From Candidatus Poribacteria bacterium (lineage in GTDB: Bacteria > Poribacteria > WGA-4E > WGA-3G), in assembly GCA_028821605.1 (NCBI GenBank), contig JAPPFM010000055.1, positions 186,001 through 250,000 of the forward strand: a DNA stretch of 64,000 bases. The letters are read 5' to 3'. The notes below the pieces were generated by a model. The model was not told where the DNA came from. It did not search any database and saw nothing but the letters and a program-made list of their open reading frames with translations. Each line of letters opens with the position of its first letter. Position 1 is the first letter of the stretch. Below, one piece after another: positions 1-9,727 of the stretch. The translations under genes and the position numbers were made by a program.

Positions 1-992
1 CAGCGGTGATGTCAGTGACTGATGCTGTTAACTTGCTACGTGGTGAGCCGGGGACCCCAGTTTCCATCACAATTACGCGCGAGGGTGAGAGTGCTTCGAT
101 TGAGGTGACCATCACACGTGAAGTCATCCGAATTCCAAGCGTCGAGCCAAATATTATCGGGAATAAGATCGGCTATATCAAAATCAATCAGTTCCTTCAG
201 ACAACGGCGAACGACGTGGATAATGCCTTGCTTGAATTCAAGACGCAAAATGTGCGTGGTGTTATTCTCGACCTCCGTTCAAATCCGGGTGGGCTACTCT
301 CGTCAGCTGTTGATATTGCGAGTGACTTCCTTGAGCCAGATCAGCTTGTTGTTTACAGTCAGGGGCTTGAAAAGCGCGATGACTTCCGGGCGAAGGGGGA
401 GAAGCGCAATGACTTACCGCTGATCGTGCTTGTCGATGGTGGTAGCGCGAGTGCTTCCGAGATCGTTGCGGGTGCCGTAAAGGACCACGGACGCGGATTG
501 GTCATGGGTAGCAGAACCTTCGGTAAAGCATCGGTGCAACGCTTGTTCCCACTGAATAATTCAAAAGCTGCTGTGAAGTTAACCGTCGCTAGCTACTACA
601 CGCCGAGCGGGGTTGACATCGATAAAGTCGGTATCATGCCCGATGTTGAATCGCCTTGGTTTAGTCGTTCTGAGCAGCGGATGCATTTGAAACTTCGGGA
701 TCACGAGAAACTCAAAACCTTCATAGAGGAAAACGGCAACGATGTGTTAGAAAAACTTGCAACTGCGGAGGATGCCCCTCGCGATGACCGGCACGCCGCA
801 AAACTTCTGCGGAGTTACCAACGTTTGGCGGATGCACTGACAGAGGAACAGATTGTTCTCAGCGATATTGGTATTAAATACGCGCTTGCTGAGATTACAG
901 AAGACCCACGTGACGAGCTTGAACATGATCCACAAATCGTCGCCGCTATGGAACAGTTGAAAGTGCTTGAACTCTTCGCAAAGAAGGATTGA
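1..992 (+). CDS. ctpA: S41 family C-terminal processing peptidase, 5' end cut off by the window
   Basis: This is the C-terminal part of a carboxyl-terminal processing (tail-specific) serine protease, a periplasmic or exported enzyme that trims or degrades proteins from their C-termini. The frame is open from the first base, so the true start lies upstream. The visible part begins inside the PDZ domain ([12 protein letters not shown]) and continues into the S41 protease domain. The nucleophile region [10 protein letters not shown] and the general-base lysine region RTFGKASVQ are both present, followed by the usual YYTPSG and GIMPDVE segments and a charged C-terminal tail of about 110 residues. 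It ends 13 bases before mmsA, so the two genes are probably co-transcribed. Family assignment is firm; the substrate is unknown. Confidence 0.93.
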   Translation, partial: AVMSVTDAVNLLRGEPGTPVSITITREGESASIEVTITREVIRIPSVEPNIIGNKIGYIKINQFLQTTANDVDNALLEFKTQNVRGVILDLRSNPGGLLSSAVDIASDFLEPDQLVVYSQGLEKRDDFRAKGEKRNDLPLIVLVDGGSASASEIVAGAVKDHGRGLVMGSRTFGKASVQRLFPLNNSKAAVKLTVASYYTPSGVDIDKVGIMPDVESPWFSRSEQRMHLKLRDHEKLKTFIEENGNDVLEKLATAEDAPRDDRHAAKLLRSYQRLADALTEEQIVLSDIGIKYALAEITEDPRDELEHDPQIVAAMEQLKVLELFAKKD

Positions 993-1005
993 AGGAGGGA
1001 ATCTG

Positions 1006-2466
1006 ATGCCTGACGTACAAACGTCACTGCCGAATTATATTGATCGTACATGGCAACAATCAGCAGCAGATGAACTGCTTGACGTTACGAATCCAGCAAC
1101 TGGTGAGGTGCTCGCCCAAGTGCCACTTTCGCCTGCTGAGGAGGTCGATCAGGCCGCGACAGCTGCCGCTGCTGCGCTCCAAGAATGGCGACGGACACCA
1201 CCCGTCCAACGCATTCAATACCTGTTTGCCTTGAAGAACTTGTTAGAAGAGAATTTGGACGATATAGCGAGAACGATTACATTGGAGTGTGGCAAGACGC
1301 TTGACGAGGCAAAAGGTGAGATGCGGCGTGCCATCGAGAATGTTGAGGTCGCCTGTGGTATTCCTACGCTCATGCAAGGCACAAACTTAGAGGATATCGC
1401 AAGCGGCATTGATGAGTTTATGATTCGTCAACCTGTTGGTGTCTGTGCTGCGATTGCCCCTTTCAACTTTCCTGGAATGATTACCTTCTGGTTTCTACCT
1501 TATGCGATTGCTTGTGGCAACACCTACATCGTCAAACCCTCCGAAAAAGTACCGCTCACGATGCAGAAGGTATTTCAACTGCTGGAACAGACGGGACTCC
1601 CCAAAGGTGTTGTGAACCTCGTTAATGGTGGCAGGGAGACTGTAGATGCGATCCTAACGCATCCGGAGATCCGAGCCATCAGTTTTGTCGGCGCGACTGC
1701 AACTGCAAAAGCCATCTATGCGAAAGCTGCTGCAAACGGTAAACGCGTCCAGTGTCAAGGTGGCGCGAAAAATCCGTTGATTGTCCTTCCAGATGCTGAC
1801 CCGCAGTTTACTGTCAATGCTACGGCTGAAAGTGCGTTCGGGTGTGCTGGACAGCGGTGCCTTGCGGCATCTCTTACGCTTACTGTTGGTGAGGCGCGTG
1901 GCTGGTTCACAGAAGCCATCGCTGATACTGCCACCGATCGGGTCGTCGGAAACGGATTGGAGGAAGGGGTCGAAATGGGTCCCGTCATCACTGCTGAGAG
2001 CAAGAGCCGAATTGAAGGGCTGATTCAGGCAGGTGTAGATGAAGGGGCGCAACTCCTTGTTGATGGTAGGTATCCGAGCATCTCCGGTGGTGAAAACGGT
2101 AATTTCATTCGTCCCACGGTGCTCAACGACCTCAATCCGGAAGGCGAGATTGCCAGAACCGAAATTTTCGGACCCGTCTTAGGGCTCATCCATGTTGAGA
2201 CGATTGATGATGCAATCGCGCTTATCAATGGCGGAAGTTACGGCAATATGGCGTGTCTTTTTACGAGTAGTGGTGCGTCTGCTCGAAAGTTCCGTTATGA
2301 GGCAGAGATCGGCAATATCGGCATTAACATCGGGGTCGCTGCACCGATGGCATTTTTCCCTTTCAGTGGTTGGAAGGATAGTTTCTTCGGTGATCTCCAC
2401 GGTCAGAGTTGGGATGCTGTGGATTTCTTTACCCAGAAGAAGGTTGTCGTTGAACGTTGGGCGTAA
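1006..2466 (+). CDS. mmsA: methylmalonate-semialdehyde dehydrogenase (CoA-acylating)
   Basis: This is a 486-residue aldehyde dehydrogenase of the MMSDH type, which oxidises methylmalonate or malonate semialdehyde to propionyl-CoA or acetyl-CoA in valine, myo-inositol or beta-alanine breakdown. The Rossmann segment [20 protein letters not shown] and the lysine in [10 protein letters not shown] are typical. The catalytic cysteine lies in GCAGQRC (about residue 285), and the GQRC form is diagnostic for MMSDH over other aldehyde dehydrogenases. The C-terminus ([15 protein letters not shown]) also fits. The start is the ATG at 1006 because AAGGAGG lies 8 bases upstream; the frame is open further back but only into the end of the protease gene. 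No inositol or valine genes are adjacent, so the pathway is undetermined. Confidence 0.93.
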   Translation: MPDVQTSLPNYIDRTWQQSAADELLDVTNPATGEVLAQVPLSPAEEVDQAATAAAAALQEWRRTPPVQRIQYLFALKNLLEENLDDIARTITLECGKTLDEAKGEMRRAIENVEVACGIPTLMQGTNLEDIASGIDEFMIRQPVGVCAAIAPFNFPGMITFWFLPYAIACGNTYIVKPSEKVPLTMQKVFQLLEQTGLPKGVVNLVNGGRETVDAILTHPEIRAISFVGATATAKAIYAKAAANGKRVQCQGGAKNPLIVLPDADPQFTVNATAESAFGCAGQRCLAASLTLTVGEARGWFTEAIADTATDRVVGNGLEEGVEMGPVITAESKSRIEGLIQAGVDEGAQLLVDGRYPSISGGENGNFIRPTVLNDLNPEGEIARTEIFGPVLGLIHVETIDDAIALINGGSYGNMACLFTSSGASARKFRYEAEIGNIGINIGVAAPMAFFPFSGWKDSFFGDLHGQSWDAVDFFTQKKVVVERWA

Positions 2467-2492
2467 ATTGACACCTATCTATTACTGCTTTT

Positions 2493-4388
2493 TTACCACG
2501 GCTGTTTATATGATGGTGAATTGACAAAACGCTCCATCCTCAATTCCAAATCGATTTGCGTGTTAGGTGGAAGGTGAACGTGAAGGTAGGTTCCGTTGAC
2601 CGAGATAGTGTGCTTGTTCTGACCGTCGCTAACGTTTACTGAAGTGAAATTGTGTTCACCCATCGCACCTGCTTGCACAACGACATCCCGCGATTCTGTG
2701 GTGTTAAGGTTGACAAGCTGCATCCCAGTGGTATCTGCTGTCATGTTGGTAACCAAAGCACCGACATCGGGTGGAAGTCCGGGTCGTTTCTGCTGTGCAT
2801 CAAAATGCCGGACCCGTGTTACGAGCAAGCCGCCGTTGTAGTGAGGCAATGGACCACCACACGTGAGTTGGACGAGTCCTTCACATGTAACAGGGTTGCG
2901 TCTCTGGAAATAAGCGTCTCCGTATCCTGCTGGATCTTCCTCATCATTTTCCATATAGTTGAGTCGTTGTTCAACTTGCGATAGGTTATGATTGAGGATT
3001 GTTTCTGGATATTCAGGATAATCGCCTTGCATATACGCGAGCCACCCGCCATCGCGTCCACCACTATCCTTCGTGTGATGCCACGCGTTGATGTCAAATT
3101 TTGACCCAGTCTTTTTTGCGATCTGCTTCGCGCGCTGTTGATCAGCATCATCCATAGACATTGCCCACAGATGTGCCACATCAGACGGATGCATCGGCAT
3201 GAATTCAAACCAACCATCAATCTGTAGAACCGTGCCATCCTCGATTGTTATTGGATACTGCATCCACGGACCCGGCGTATAGTTTGCAATTCCAGGATCG
3301 CCATATTTCTGCGGCACATAGAGTTGGTCGTTGTGTTCTATACCGTGCTGTATGAGCACATCAATCTGGGAACGTGGGAAGTCCATATAAGTTAAATCGC
3401 TGTGAAGGAGTGCCGCATTCTGTGCGGCAACACTAACCGCCTGACCAACGCTATGCCACCCATGGGGCCAACTCCAGCCATAGCGTGAACCATACCACTT
3501 GCCATCTATATGTTCACCGATTATGCCCGAAAGCCCGACGTTATCCGGCACAATTCCACCATTTTCCTTTGTGCGCTCTATCCATGCATCAACATATTCC
3601 TGAACCCATGCCTGATATTTCTCTTCACCTGTGAACATATATGCATTGGTAGCCAGCGTCGTTGCAGCGAGATTGCCGACTGCGTCCCCTTTTCCTTGTC
3701 GTTCATAGATAATTCGTCCCATCAGATCGCGCAATTCTTCGCTTTCCAACATCACGTCACGACTTGTGCAGCCCGGAACATCGATAAACGGCAAATTGTA
3801 ACCCATTGATGGATAAAAAGATTCTCTTTCAAGGATCCAAAATGCCGGTCCTTTACTGCCGTTCATCACACACTTGATGATTTTGTGTTCCGAATCGTAA
3901 TTCTGTGCATCTGGATCCTCGTTCAAAAAGAATCCTGCGAACCGTATCGCGCGTTCAACATTCTTTGTATGTGACGGATCCGCCATGCACAGCATATAAA
4001 ACAGATAGTTCCCTTCGCTTTGGTGAAACCAGTCATATCCCGGTTGATACTCTTTAAAGACCATCGGATAGTCGTGTCCTGAACCGAATCGTGTCATGTC
4101 TTTCGTGATAACATCAAATTCGGTTTGCGCATCTACCAAAAACTGTGCATCACCCCCGAGCATGTAGAAAAGGGGCCAGTTATGGAAACTCTCATAAGCA
4201 TCATCTAATCCATCAAAACTTTGAAAATCTGGATGTGTTGGCCAATATAACGTTCCATCTGGACGTGTGTATTTCTCCAGGACTTGCGGTGCCGCGTCAT
4301 TGATTTTGTCAATCAGTTCACGTTCAAGGACTGCCCACGTTGGTGGTGTCTGGAGTCGTGTTTGTGCTTCAATCGTTGGGAAGGTCAT
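2493..4388 (-). CDS. uncharacterised 631-residue protein, probably an (alpha/alpha)6-toroid carbohydrate-active enzyme
   Basis: I do not recognise a named family. The first 450 or so residues are rich in aromatic residues and short helices (YESFHNWPLFYMLGG, YDWFHQSEGNYLFYMLCM, WSWPHGWHSVGQ), a pattern like alpha/alpha-barrel polysaccharide lyases and glycoside hydrolases. The last 100 residues alternate hydrophobic positions like a beta-sandwich (TGMQLVNLNTTESRDVVVQA). There is no obvious signal peptide at the chosen start, so it may act in the cytoplasm. The ATG at 4388 is preceded by TAGGAG with 8-base spacing. It converges with mmsA and is transcribed alone. A role in sugar or glycoside metabolism is inferred only from the fold-like pattern. 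Confidence 0.6.
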   Translation of the reverse strand: MTFPTIEAQTRLQTPPTWAVLERELIDKINDAAPQVLEKYTRPDGTLYWPTHPDFQSFDGLDDAYESFHNWPLFYMLGGDAQFLVDAQTEFDVITKDMTRFGSGHDYPMVFKEYQPGYDWFHQSEGNYLFYMLCMADPSHTKNVERAIRFAGFFLNEDPDAQNYDSEHKIIKCVMNGSKGPAFWILERESFYPSMGYNLPFIDVPGCTSRDVMLESEELRDLMGRIIYERQGKGDAVGNLAATTLATNAYMFTGEEKYQAWVQEYVDAWIERTKENGGIVPDNVGLSGIIGEHIDGKWYGSRYGWSWPHGWHSVGQAVSVAAQNAALLHSDLTYMDFPRSQIDVLIQHGIEHNDQLYVPQKYGDPGIANYTPGPWMQYPITIEDGTVLQIDGWFEFMPMHPSDVAHLWAMSMDDADQQRAKQIAKKTGSKFDINAWHHTKDSGGRDGGWLAYMQGDYPEYPETILNHNLSQVEQRLNYMENDEEDPAGYGDAYFQRRNPVTCEGLVQLTCGGPLPHYNGGLLVTRVRHFDAQQKRPGLPPDVGALVTNMTADTTGMQLVNLNTTESRDVVVQAGAMGEHNFTSVNVSDGQNKHTISVNGTYLHVHLPPNTQIDLELRMERFVNSPSYKQPW

Positions 4389-4580
4389 TTCTTCGCTCCT
4401 ATGAAGGGGTGGAATCTTTGGGTTACGGTTGGTTGTAGTATATCACATTTTTATGTATTCGTGAAATTTATATGTTTACCTAACGGAAACAATTTGCGGT
4501 CTGAGTTGCATTATAATATAATTACCTTGATTCTGCTGTTTGAGGGAGCGAATCGCAGATACCAAATCGAGGAACAGTAA

Positions 4581-4853
4581 ATGAATATTCGCTTTAACAC
4601 TGATCGAGAAACTGGTTTGCCCCATATTTACAAGCATGGTGTTGACGAGGATGAGGTTGAAGATGTTTTACTGAATCCTGGCGAAGATAGAACAGAAAAT
4701 AATAACTCAAGAGTTGCTATTGGTCAAACACGAGCGGGACGCTATTTACGAGTCATTTATCTTCGCGATCCCCAACCTAATAGTGTACAGTGCTTTCCCT
4801 TGATTTTCCTTCTTAGAATCTGGTATCCTGTTATAGGAACTTATACAATATAA
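4581..4853 (+). CDS. BrnT/DUF4258-like small toxin with an abnormal C-terminus
   Basis: The first 65 residues (MNIRFNTDRETGLPHIYKHG, then DEDEVEDVL and GRYLRVIYLRDP) match the pattern of small BrnT/DUF4258-type proteins with a RelE-like fold, normally ribonuclease toxins. In this family the next strand usually reads like SVFVITAYEL followed by a basic tail. Here the sequence after NSV becomes hydrophobic and unrelated (QCFPLIFLLRIWYP), so the last strand and basic tail have been replaced, probably by a deletion or insertion junction near 4790. The start ATG has GAGGAA upstream. No antitoxin gene follows; the only BrnA-like antitoxin in the window is an orphan at 11.5 kb. Most likely an inactivated toxin. 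Confidence 0.55.
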   Translation: MNIRFNTDRETGLPHIYKHGVDEDEVEDVLLNPGEDRTENNNSRVAIGQTRAGRYLRVIYLRDPQPNSVQCFPLIFLLRIWYPVIGTYTI

Positions 4854-4861
4854 TCTTTTGG

Positions 4862-4952
4862 TGGCACGCCTTGAAAAAGGCGATGTTAAAAATCCTGTCA
4901 CCGAAAAAATGGAATTCATAAACACTCGTCGGCGTGTACGATAGGCGTGCCA
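4862..4952. repeat. 91-bp segment bounded by a perfect 9-bp inverted repeat
   Basis: The ends read TGGCACGCC (4862-4870) and GGCGTGCCA (4944-4952), exact reverse complements. The segment lies just after the broken BrnT-like gene and just before the alcohol dehydrogenase start. Inside is an open frame (4861-4944, ending RRRVR then stop) with no recognised homology. It may be a scar of a small inserted element or of a larger deletion. Confidence 0.4.
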
Positions 4953-4973
4953 TATTATATTCGGATTTCATCT

Positions 4974-6095
4974 ATGGAAACTTTTGACTGCGAACTGAAA
5001 CAGCAGGTTATCTTCGGTGATAACACAATTGAGAGACTCGGTGAATTGACGCGCTCACTCGGAGGGAGCCGCGTTCTCGTCACAACAGATCGGGGTATCG
5101 AAAAGGCGGAAATTCTCGCGAGAGCTGTCTCAGCGTTGCAAAGCGAAAGGATCGCCGCTTACGTTTTTGCCGATGTCACGCCCAACCCAACGACAGAAGA
5201 TGTTGACGCTGCGGTCACAGTAGCGAAGACCAACGCGCCGATAGATTTTATCATCGGACTCGGCGGGGGCAGCTCAATGGACTGTGCGAAAGGGGCAAAC
5301 TTCCTACTCACAAACGGCGGTAAAATGGAGGACTACTGGGGCACCAACAAAGCAACCCAACCGATGCTCCCCTCCATCGGTATTCCGACGACCATCGGCA
5401 CGGGCAGCGAAGCGCAGTCCTTCGCGCTCATCGCACAGGCGGACACCCATATCAAAATGGCATGTGGTGATAAAAAGGCACTATTCGGCACTGTCATCTT
5501 GGATGCAACGCTTACGAAAACCTTGCCGAGCCCAATCGCAGCAATCACAGGGATAGATGCGATCGCACACGCTGTAGAGAGTTTTGTCTCAACCCGACAC
5601 AACCCCATGTCACAGATGTTCTCACGACATGCGTGGGAGTTGCTAAACGCTCACTTTGAGGCTTGCCTTGAACCCAACAATTCCACAGCCCGAAGCAAGA
5701 TGTTATTCGGTGCTTACCTCGCGGGACTTGCGATTGAAAACTCGATGCTTGGTGCCGCGCACGCCTGTGCCAATCCCTTGACGGCAAGATACGATGTCAT
5801 TCACGGTGTTGCTGTCGCGTTGATGCTACCATACGTCATCCGGCTCAACAGCACTGTCGCAGGAAAGGCATATCAGCAACTGTACCCGGATGGAAATTTA
5901 GCGGACAGAATTACAGCACTCAAACAGATTGGTAATTTACCGAACAGACTTCGGGATTACCCTGTCCAATACACGATAGGAACAGCAGACATACCGACAT
6001 TGGCAAAGGAAGCGGCGACACAGTGGACAGCACAGTTCAACCCGCGCCCTTTGAATATCAGAGATTTTATGGCACTTTATGAACAGGTTTATTGA
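4974..6095 (+). CDS. iron-containing (group III) alcohol dehydrogenase family protein
   Basis: This is a 373-residue member of the Fe-ADH/glycerol dehydrogenase superfamily, NAD(P)-dependent enzymes interconverting alcohols and aldehydes or ketones. The nucleotide-binding loop GLGGGSSMDCAKG and the conserved IPTTIGTGSEAQ segment are clear. Metal ligands are expected at the Asp after FGTVIL, the His in DAIAHAVES and the two His in GAAHACANPL and VIHGVAVALML; all are present. Upstream codons are in frame, but the ATG at 4974 best matches the family N-terminus (TFDCELKQQVIFG). No strong ribosome site is visible. The last 17 bases overlap the PQQ-repeat gene, which suggests translational coupling. 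The substrate cannot be told from sequence. Confidence 0.9.
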   Translation: METFDCELKQQVIFGDNTIERLGELTRSLGGSRVLVTTDRGIEKAEILARAVSALQSERIAAYVFADVTPNPTTEDVDAAVTVAKTNAPIDFIIGLGGGSSMDCAKGANFLLTNGGKMEDYWGTNKATQPMLPSIGIPTTIGTGSEAQSFALIAQADTHIKMACGDKKALFGTVILDATLTKTLPSPIAAITGIDAIAHAVESFVSTRHNPMSQMFSRHAWELLNAHFEACLEPNNSTARSKMLFGAYLAGLAIENSMLGAAHACANPLTARYDVIHGVAVALMLPYVIRLNSTVAGKAYQQLYPDGNLADRITALKQIGNLPNRLRDYPVQYTIGTADIPTLAKEAATQWTAQFNPRPLNIRDFMALYEQVY

Positions 6096-7284
6096 CAGAC
6101 AAGAACAAGTAGGTAAGCGGAATCGTACATATCTTAAAAAGTCAAAGGCTACGGCACAACGGAGGGTGCCTGTTACCTTCCTCATTCTTGCGCTACTGAT
6201 CTTCGCTTCACAGGTAACCCTTGGCAACTGGACCAGTTTCCGTGGTAATCCACAACTCACCGGTGTCGCCGATTCCCAACTCCCTGAAAATCCGCAATTG
6301 CTCTGGACTTTTCAGGCAGGAGATATGATTGAATCCACCGCTGCAGTCGTCAATGGTACCGTCTACATCGGCGCGTTAGATGGCATTTTCTACGCGCTCG
6401 ACGCGCAAACAGGCGAGAAACAGTGGACCTATCAGACCAACAGTTCAATAAAAGCGTCCGCGGCTATCCACAATGGAGTCGCCTATTTCGGTGACGGTGA
6501 AGGGGTCTTTCATGCGGTGGACATCAACACTCACGAAATGAAATGGCAGTTTCGCACGGAGGGTGAAATTATATCATCGGCGAATTTTGCTGGTGATCGC
6601 GTGCTATTCGGTTCGTATGACGGCTTCCTCTACTGCCTCAACCGAGAAAACGGAGAATTGATCTGGAAATTTGAGACGGAAGGTTACGTCCATGGCACCC
6701 CCGGTGTCTGGACGAAAATTGACAGCGATTCTGGAAATGCTGAGAATTTCGTGATTGTCACCGGATGTGATAGTTATCTGCGCGTCATTAACATTGACGA
6801 CGGCATGCAAACACAACAGGTAGAACTCGGTGCGTACGTCGGCGCGAGTGCTGCGATTTTACAAGATCGCGTCTACTGCGGCACGTATGGCACTGAAATA
6901 TTGAGCGTCGCATTAGACACCGGGGAAATTAAATGGCGGTATCGGCATCCGAAACGTAGATTTCCATTCTTCGCCTCAGCCGCCCTTACTGAAGATAGCG
7001 TTATTATTGGCGGACGCGATAAGATGGTGCATGCACTCTCACCAGAGACCGGCGAGTCGCTATGGACGTACACCGCCAAATCCCGCATTGAGTCTTCCGC
7101 TGTCATCGTCGACACGCGCGTTTTCCTCGGAACAACTCGCGGGTTAATTATTGGTTTAGATATTAAGACTGGGGAATTGGTGTGGGAATTCGCAACAGGC
7201 TCCTCTATCGTCGCATCCCCCAGCGTCTCCAATGGTAAAATTTACATCGGAACCGAGGACGGGATCCTGTATTGTTTTGGATAG
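6079..7284 (+). CDS. secreted PQQ-repeat beta-propeller protein
   Basis: The protein has a basic N-terminus followed by a hydrophobic signal (VPVTFLILALLIFASQV, about residues 30-46), then WTSFRGNPQLTGVA and about seven repeats of the form VYIGALDGIFYALDAQTG, typical of PQQ-like or BamB-like eight-bladed propellers. Each repeat carries the W-x-Y/F-x-T strand typical of the fold. Such proteins may bind PQQ in dehydrogenases or act as non-enzymatic scaffolds; the simple repeats without a dehydrogenase domain favour the second. It overlaps the end of the alcohol dehydrogenase by 17 bases in another frame, so the two are likely translated together; a functional link between them is an inference. 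Confidence 0.88.
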   Translation: MNRFIDRQEQVGKRNRTYLKKSKATAQRRVPVTFLILALLIFASQVTLGNWTSFRGNPQLTGVADSQLPENPQLLWTFQAGDMIESTAAVVNGTVYIGALDGIFYALDAQTGEKQWTYQTNSSIKASAAIHNGVAYFGDGEGVFHAVDINTHEMKWQFRTEGEIISSANFAGDRVLFGSYDGFLYCLNRENGELIWKFETEGYVHGTPGVWTKIDSDSGNAENFVIVTGCDSYLRVINIDDGMQTQQVELGAYVGASAAILQDRVYCGTYGTEILSVALDTGEIKWRYRHPKRRFPFFASAALTEDSVIIGGRDKMVHALSPETGESLWTYTAKSRIESSAVIVDTRVFLGTTRGLIIGLDIKTGELVWEFATGSSIVASPSVSNGKIYIGTEDGILYCFG

Positions 7285-7285
7285 A

Positions 7286-7909
7286 TTAGTCTTCAAGGGA
7301 GGATTCGTCAAGAGGAAACTTTTCAGTAATGAACATCAGTGGGTCTTTCTTCGCGACCACCCTATAAGTGCGGCTGAGAAACAACTTTGATTCGAGATGC
7401 CCGATCGCATCCGGCAAACCTACGGCTCGCTCAACACCCCACCACAGCAAGTCGCGGCGCGTTTCCCATATAGTTCTTTGCAAAAGTGCGCCCAATCCTC
7501 CTGCCCTTGATTTCAATCCCTCTACAACGCTGTTTGGTAAACGTTCATAGATAAGATGAGAAATTGCGTAGGCGTGGATCTTCGGTGCTCGCGTATCAGT
7601 GGCAGGTGTTTGCAGCACGACTTCCCGCGTAACAACCGGATCGCCTATCGGAAGTTCCAACCAAGCGTACTCAATACCCAAGGCTTGCTCTGTTTCTCGC
7701 AGAGGAACGACTTCCACCGGAGAAAACATATATGCCTCAATAAGATGTGTGACAGTTCCATCGGTGACGAGCAGTGCGCGCTGGAATGGCGTTAATCGTG
7801 AGGGTTTGATGTCGTCTAATGTGGGTGGTCTGGCAGCTTGAGCAACAAACAGCTTATTCAGCCGCTCGCTGATAATAGCATCTGAATTACCAATCGTGCT
7901 TGTGCCCAT
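7286..7909 (-). CDS. chorismate pyruvate-lyase family protein (DUF98/UbiC-like)
   Basis: The 207-residue protein carries the family pattern LTPFQRALLVTDGTVTHLIEA, a central two-strand region (EYAWLELPIGDPVVTREVVL) and an AYAISHLIYERLP segment, matching the chorismate pyruvate-lyase superfamily (UbiC, Rv2949c-like). Known members remove pyruvate from chorismate to give 4-hydroxybenzoate for quinones, phenolic glycolipids or pigments. The arginine in VTREVVL and the C-terminal glutamate (ITEKFP) fit the active-site pattern. It stands alone, converging with the PQQ gene, whose stop is one base away. No ubiquinone or polyketide genes are in the window, so its product's use is unknown. Confidence 0.75.
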   Translation of the reverse strand: MGTSTIGNSDAIISERLNKLFVAQAARPPTLDDIKPSRLTPFQRALLVTDGTVTHLIEAYMFSPVEVVPLRETEQALGIEYAWLELPIGDPVVTREVVLQTPATDTRAPKIHAYAISHLIYERLPNSVVEGLKSRAGGLGALLQRTIWETRRDLLWWGVERAVGLPDAIGHLESKLFLSRTYRVVAKKDPLMFITEKFPLDESSLED

Positions 7910-7979
7910 TGTGCATGTCTCCCACGTAATCTATTTGTACTAATTATAACGTCCGCTAACACGACCTGTCAACATAGAA

Positions 7980-8009
7980 TTGGCACGATTCATCGTTTCA
8001 TGTTATAAT
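7980..8009 (+). promoter_or_regulatory. sigma70-type promoter with extended -10
   Basis: TTGGCA (7980-7985), an 18-base spacer and TATAAT (8004-8009) preceded by TG at 8001-8002. It points toward the radical SAM gene at 8102, giving a leader of about 85 bases. Confidence 0.6.
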
Positions 8010-8101
8010 TAATGTGAGCTTATACGAATGTTCCACACCACATCTCGTGCCGCAGGATCGCGAAGATGTCAATGTATGTGCAAGGTAAAGGAGCACAAAT
8101 A

Positions 8102-9442
8102 ATGCCTGAAACAAAACCAGAACCTGCAACAGCAGGCATAGATTCAAAGGACACAACCGTAGGGAGTGTATTCGTCTCCAACTACCCGCCGTATTCCGCA
8201 TGGGGCGAGTCCAATGTGCCAGCGGTGCACCAAGCACTCGTTGAACCGCCGCGCCCAGATGCGACGTTGGGACTTTACCTCCATATCCCTTTCTGCCGTA
8301 AGCGGTGCAAGTTCTGCTATTTTCGCGTCTATACTGACAAGAACAGTTCCGAAATCGATACATACCTGAATGCCCTCGCGAAGGAAGTCGAAATTTATAG
8401 TGCACAACCCGCAATTTCGGGTAGACCTCTGAGATTCGTCTATTTCGGTGGCGGCACACCGTCCTATATCAGTGTGAAACACCTGACAGCTCTCGTCGAT
8501 AGAGTGAAACAGGTGATGCCGTGGGATACTGCTGAGGAGGTCGCTTTCGAGTGTGAACCCGGCACTTTGACCGAAAAGAAGGTAGAGGCTATCAAAGGAA
8601 TCGGTGTAACCCGATTGAGCCTCGGTGTTGAAAACCTGAATGACGAAATCCTCGCTGAAAACGGTAGAGCACACCTTTCCAAAGAGGTCTATCGCATCGT
8701 GCCGTGGATAAAGACGCTGGCGTTTGACCAAGTCAATATTGACTTGATCTCAGGCATGATAGGTGAAACGTGGGAGAGTTGGCGGGACACCGTCAAAAAG
8801 ACCATAGAACTCGATCCGGATAGTGTCACTGTCTATCAGTTGGAGCTGCCGTTCAATACCGTCTACTCTAAGGACATTCTCGGCGGCGATACGCTTCCAG
8901 TGGCAGATTGGAAACTGAAACGCGAATGGCACCAATACGCTTTTGAGCAGTTTACACAAGCCGGTTACACACAATCCAGCGCGTATACGGTGCTCAAGAA
9001 AGATAAGAATTGTCAGTTTGTCTACCGCGACGCGGTGTGGCAGGGCAGTGACATGATAGGCACAGGCGTTGCCTCCTTTTCGCACCTCAGCGGAATCCAC
9101 TTTCAGAACGCGCCCTCATGGGGAGACTACCTCGGTCACCTTGAGGAAGACAAACTCCCGATTTACCGTGCGTTGAAACCGACAGAAGCAGAACGGTTGA
9201 CGCGAGAGATGATACTGCAACTCAAACTTGGAAAAATCAGCCCTTCCTATTTCCAAACGAAGTTCAACGCAGATATCCTTGAGATTTTCGCCGAACCTTA
9301 CGAAAAGCTGCAAAACGATGGCATGTTGCGTGTCAACGCCGCATCAGATGAAATCCAGTTGACCCAGCGCGGATTGCTCCAAGTCGATAGCCTGCTCCCG
9401 GCGTTCTATGCCCCCGAATACCAAAACACACGATATACCTAA
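8102..9442 (+). CDS. HemN/HemW-like radical SAM protein (coproporphyrinogen III oxidase family)
   Basis: This 446-residue protein has the radical SAM cluster motif CRKRCKFC (CxxxCxxC), preceded by LGLYLHIPF and followed by the SAM-contact segment FVYFGGGTPSYIS, as in HemN and HemW. Members include oxygen-independent coproporphyrinogen oxidase, the haem chaperone HemW and haem-degrading or methyltransferase relatives; sequence alone does not tell which. The N-terminus has an extra 60 or so residues (SNYPPYSAWGE) before the core, unlike HemW, favouring a specialised subfamily. The ATG at 8102 is chosen over 8066 because AAAGGAG sits 8 bases before it. No other haem-biosynthesis gene is nearby. 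Confidence 0.85.
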   Translation: MPETKPEPATAGIDSKDTTVGSVFVSNYPPYSAWGESNVPAVHQALVEPPRPDATLGLYLHIPFCRKRCKFCYFRVYTDKNSSEIDTYLNALAKEVEIYSAQPAISGRPLRFVYFGGGTPSYISVKHLTALVDRVKQVMPWDTAEEVAFECEPGTLTEKKVEAIKGIGVTRLSLGVENLNDEILAENGRAHLSKEVYRIVPWIKTLAFDQVNIDLISGMIGETWESWRDTVKKTIELDPDSVTVYQLELPFNTVYSKDILGGDTLPVADWKLKREWHQYAFEQFTQAGYTQSSAYTVLKKDKNCQFVYRDAVWQGSDMIGTGVASFSHLSGIHFQNAPSWGDYLGHLEEDKLPIYRALKPTEAERLTREMILQLKLGKISPSYFQTKFNADILEIFAEPYEKLQNDGMLRVNAASDEIQLTQRGLLQVDSLLPAFYAPEYQNTRYT

Positions 9443-9490
9443 GCAACCTGACTCAATGAATATATTTTCTATCATGGAAGGTGAAAAAAC

Positions 9491-9727
9491 ATGGATACTA
9501 AACTTATCGTATCTAACCCATCAATTATGATGGGCAAACCTGTTATTGCAGGTACTCGCATCCCTGTCGAATTAATCTTAGAAAAAATCGCGGCGGGAGA
9601 GACGATTGAACAATTACTTGAGGAGTATCCGCGCTTGACCGAGGAAGGTGTACGTGCAGCACTTTATTTTGCTTCTCAGGTCCTTCGCGCTGATATTGTC
9701 TATCCAATTCATGAAGAAACGCCATGA
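9491..9727 (+). CDS. DUF433 antitoxin (VapB45-like)
   Basis: This 78-residue protein contains the DUF433 signature IMMGKPVIAGTRIPVELI, followed by ETIEQLLEEYPRLTEEGVRAAL, a helix-turn-helix region. DUF433 proteins are antitoxins that neutralise a PIN-like partner and usually repress their own operon. The start has GGAAGG 9 bases upstream. Its stop overlaps the start of the next gene (ATGA at 9724-9727), the standard coupling in this toxin-antitoxin type. Confidence 0.9.
   Translation: MDTKLIVSNPSIMMGKPVIAGTRIPVELILEKIAAGETIEQLLEEYPRLTEEGVRAALYFASQVLRADIVYPIHEETP

Noticed and set aside
4837-4944. Small ORF ending in RRRVR before the alcohol dehydrogenase
   Set aside because: No ATG start, no ribosome site and no recognised family; kept only as part of the inverted-repeat segment.
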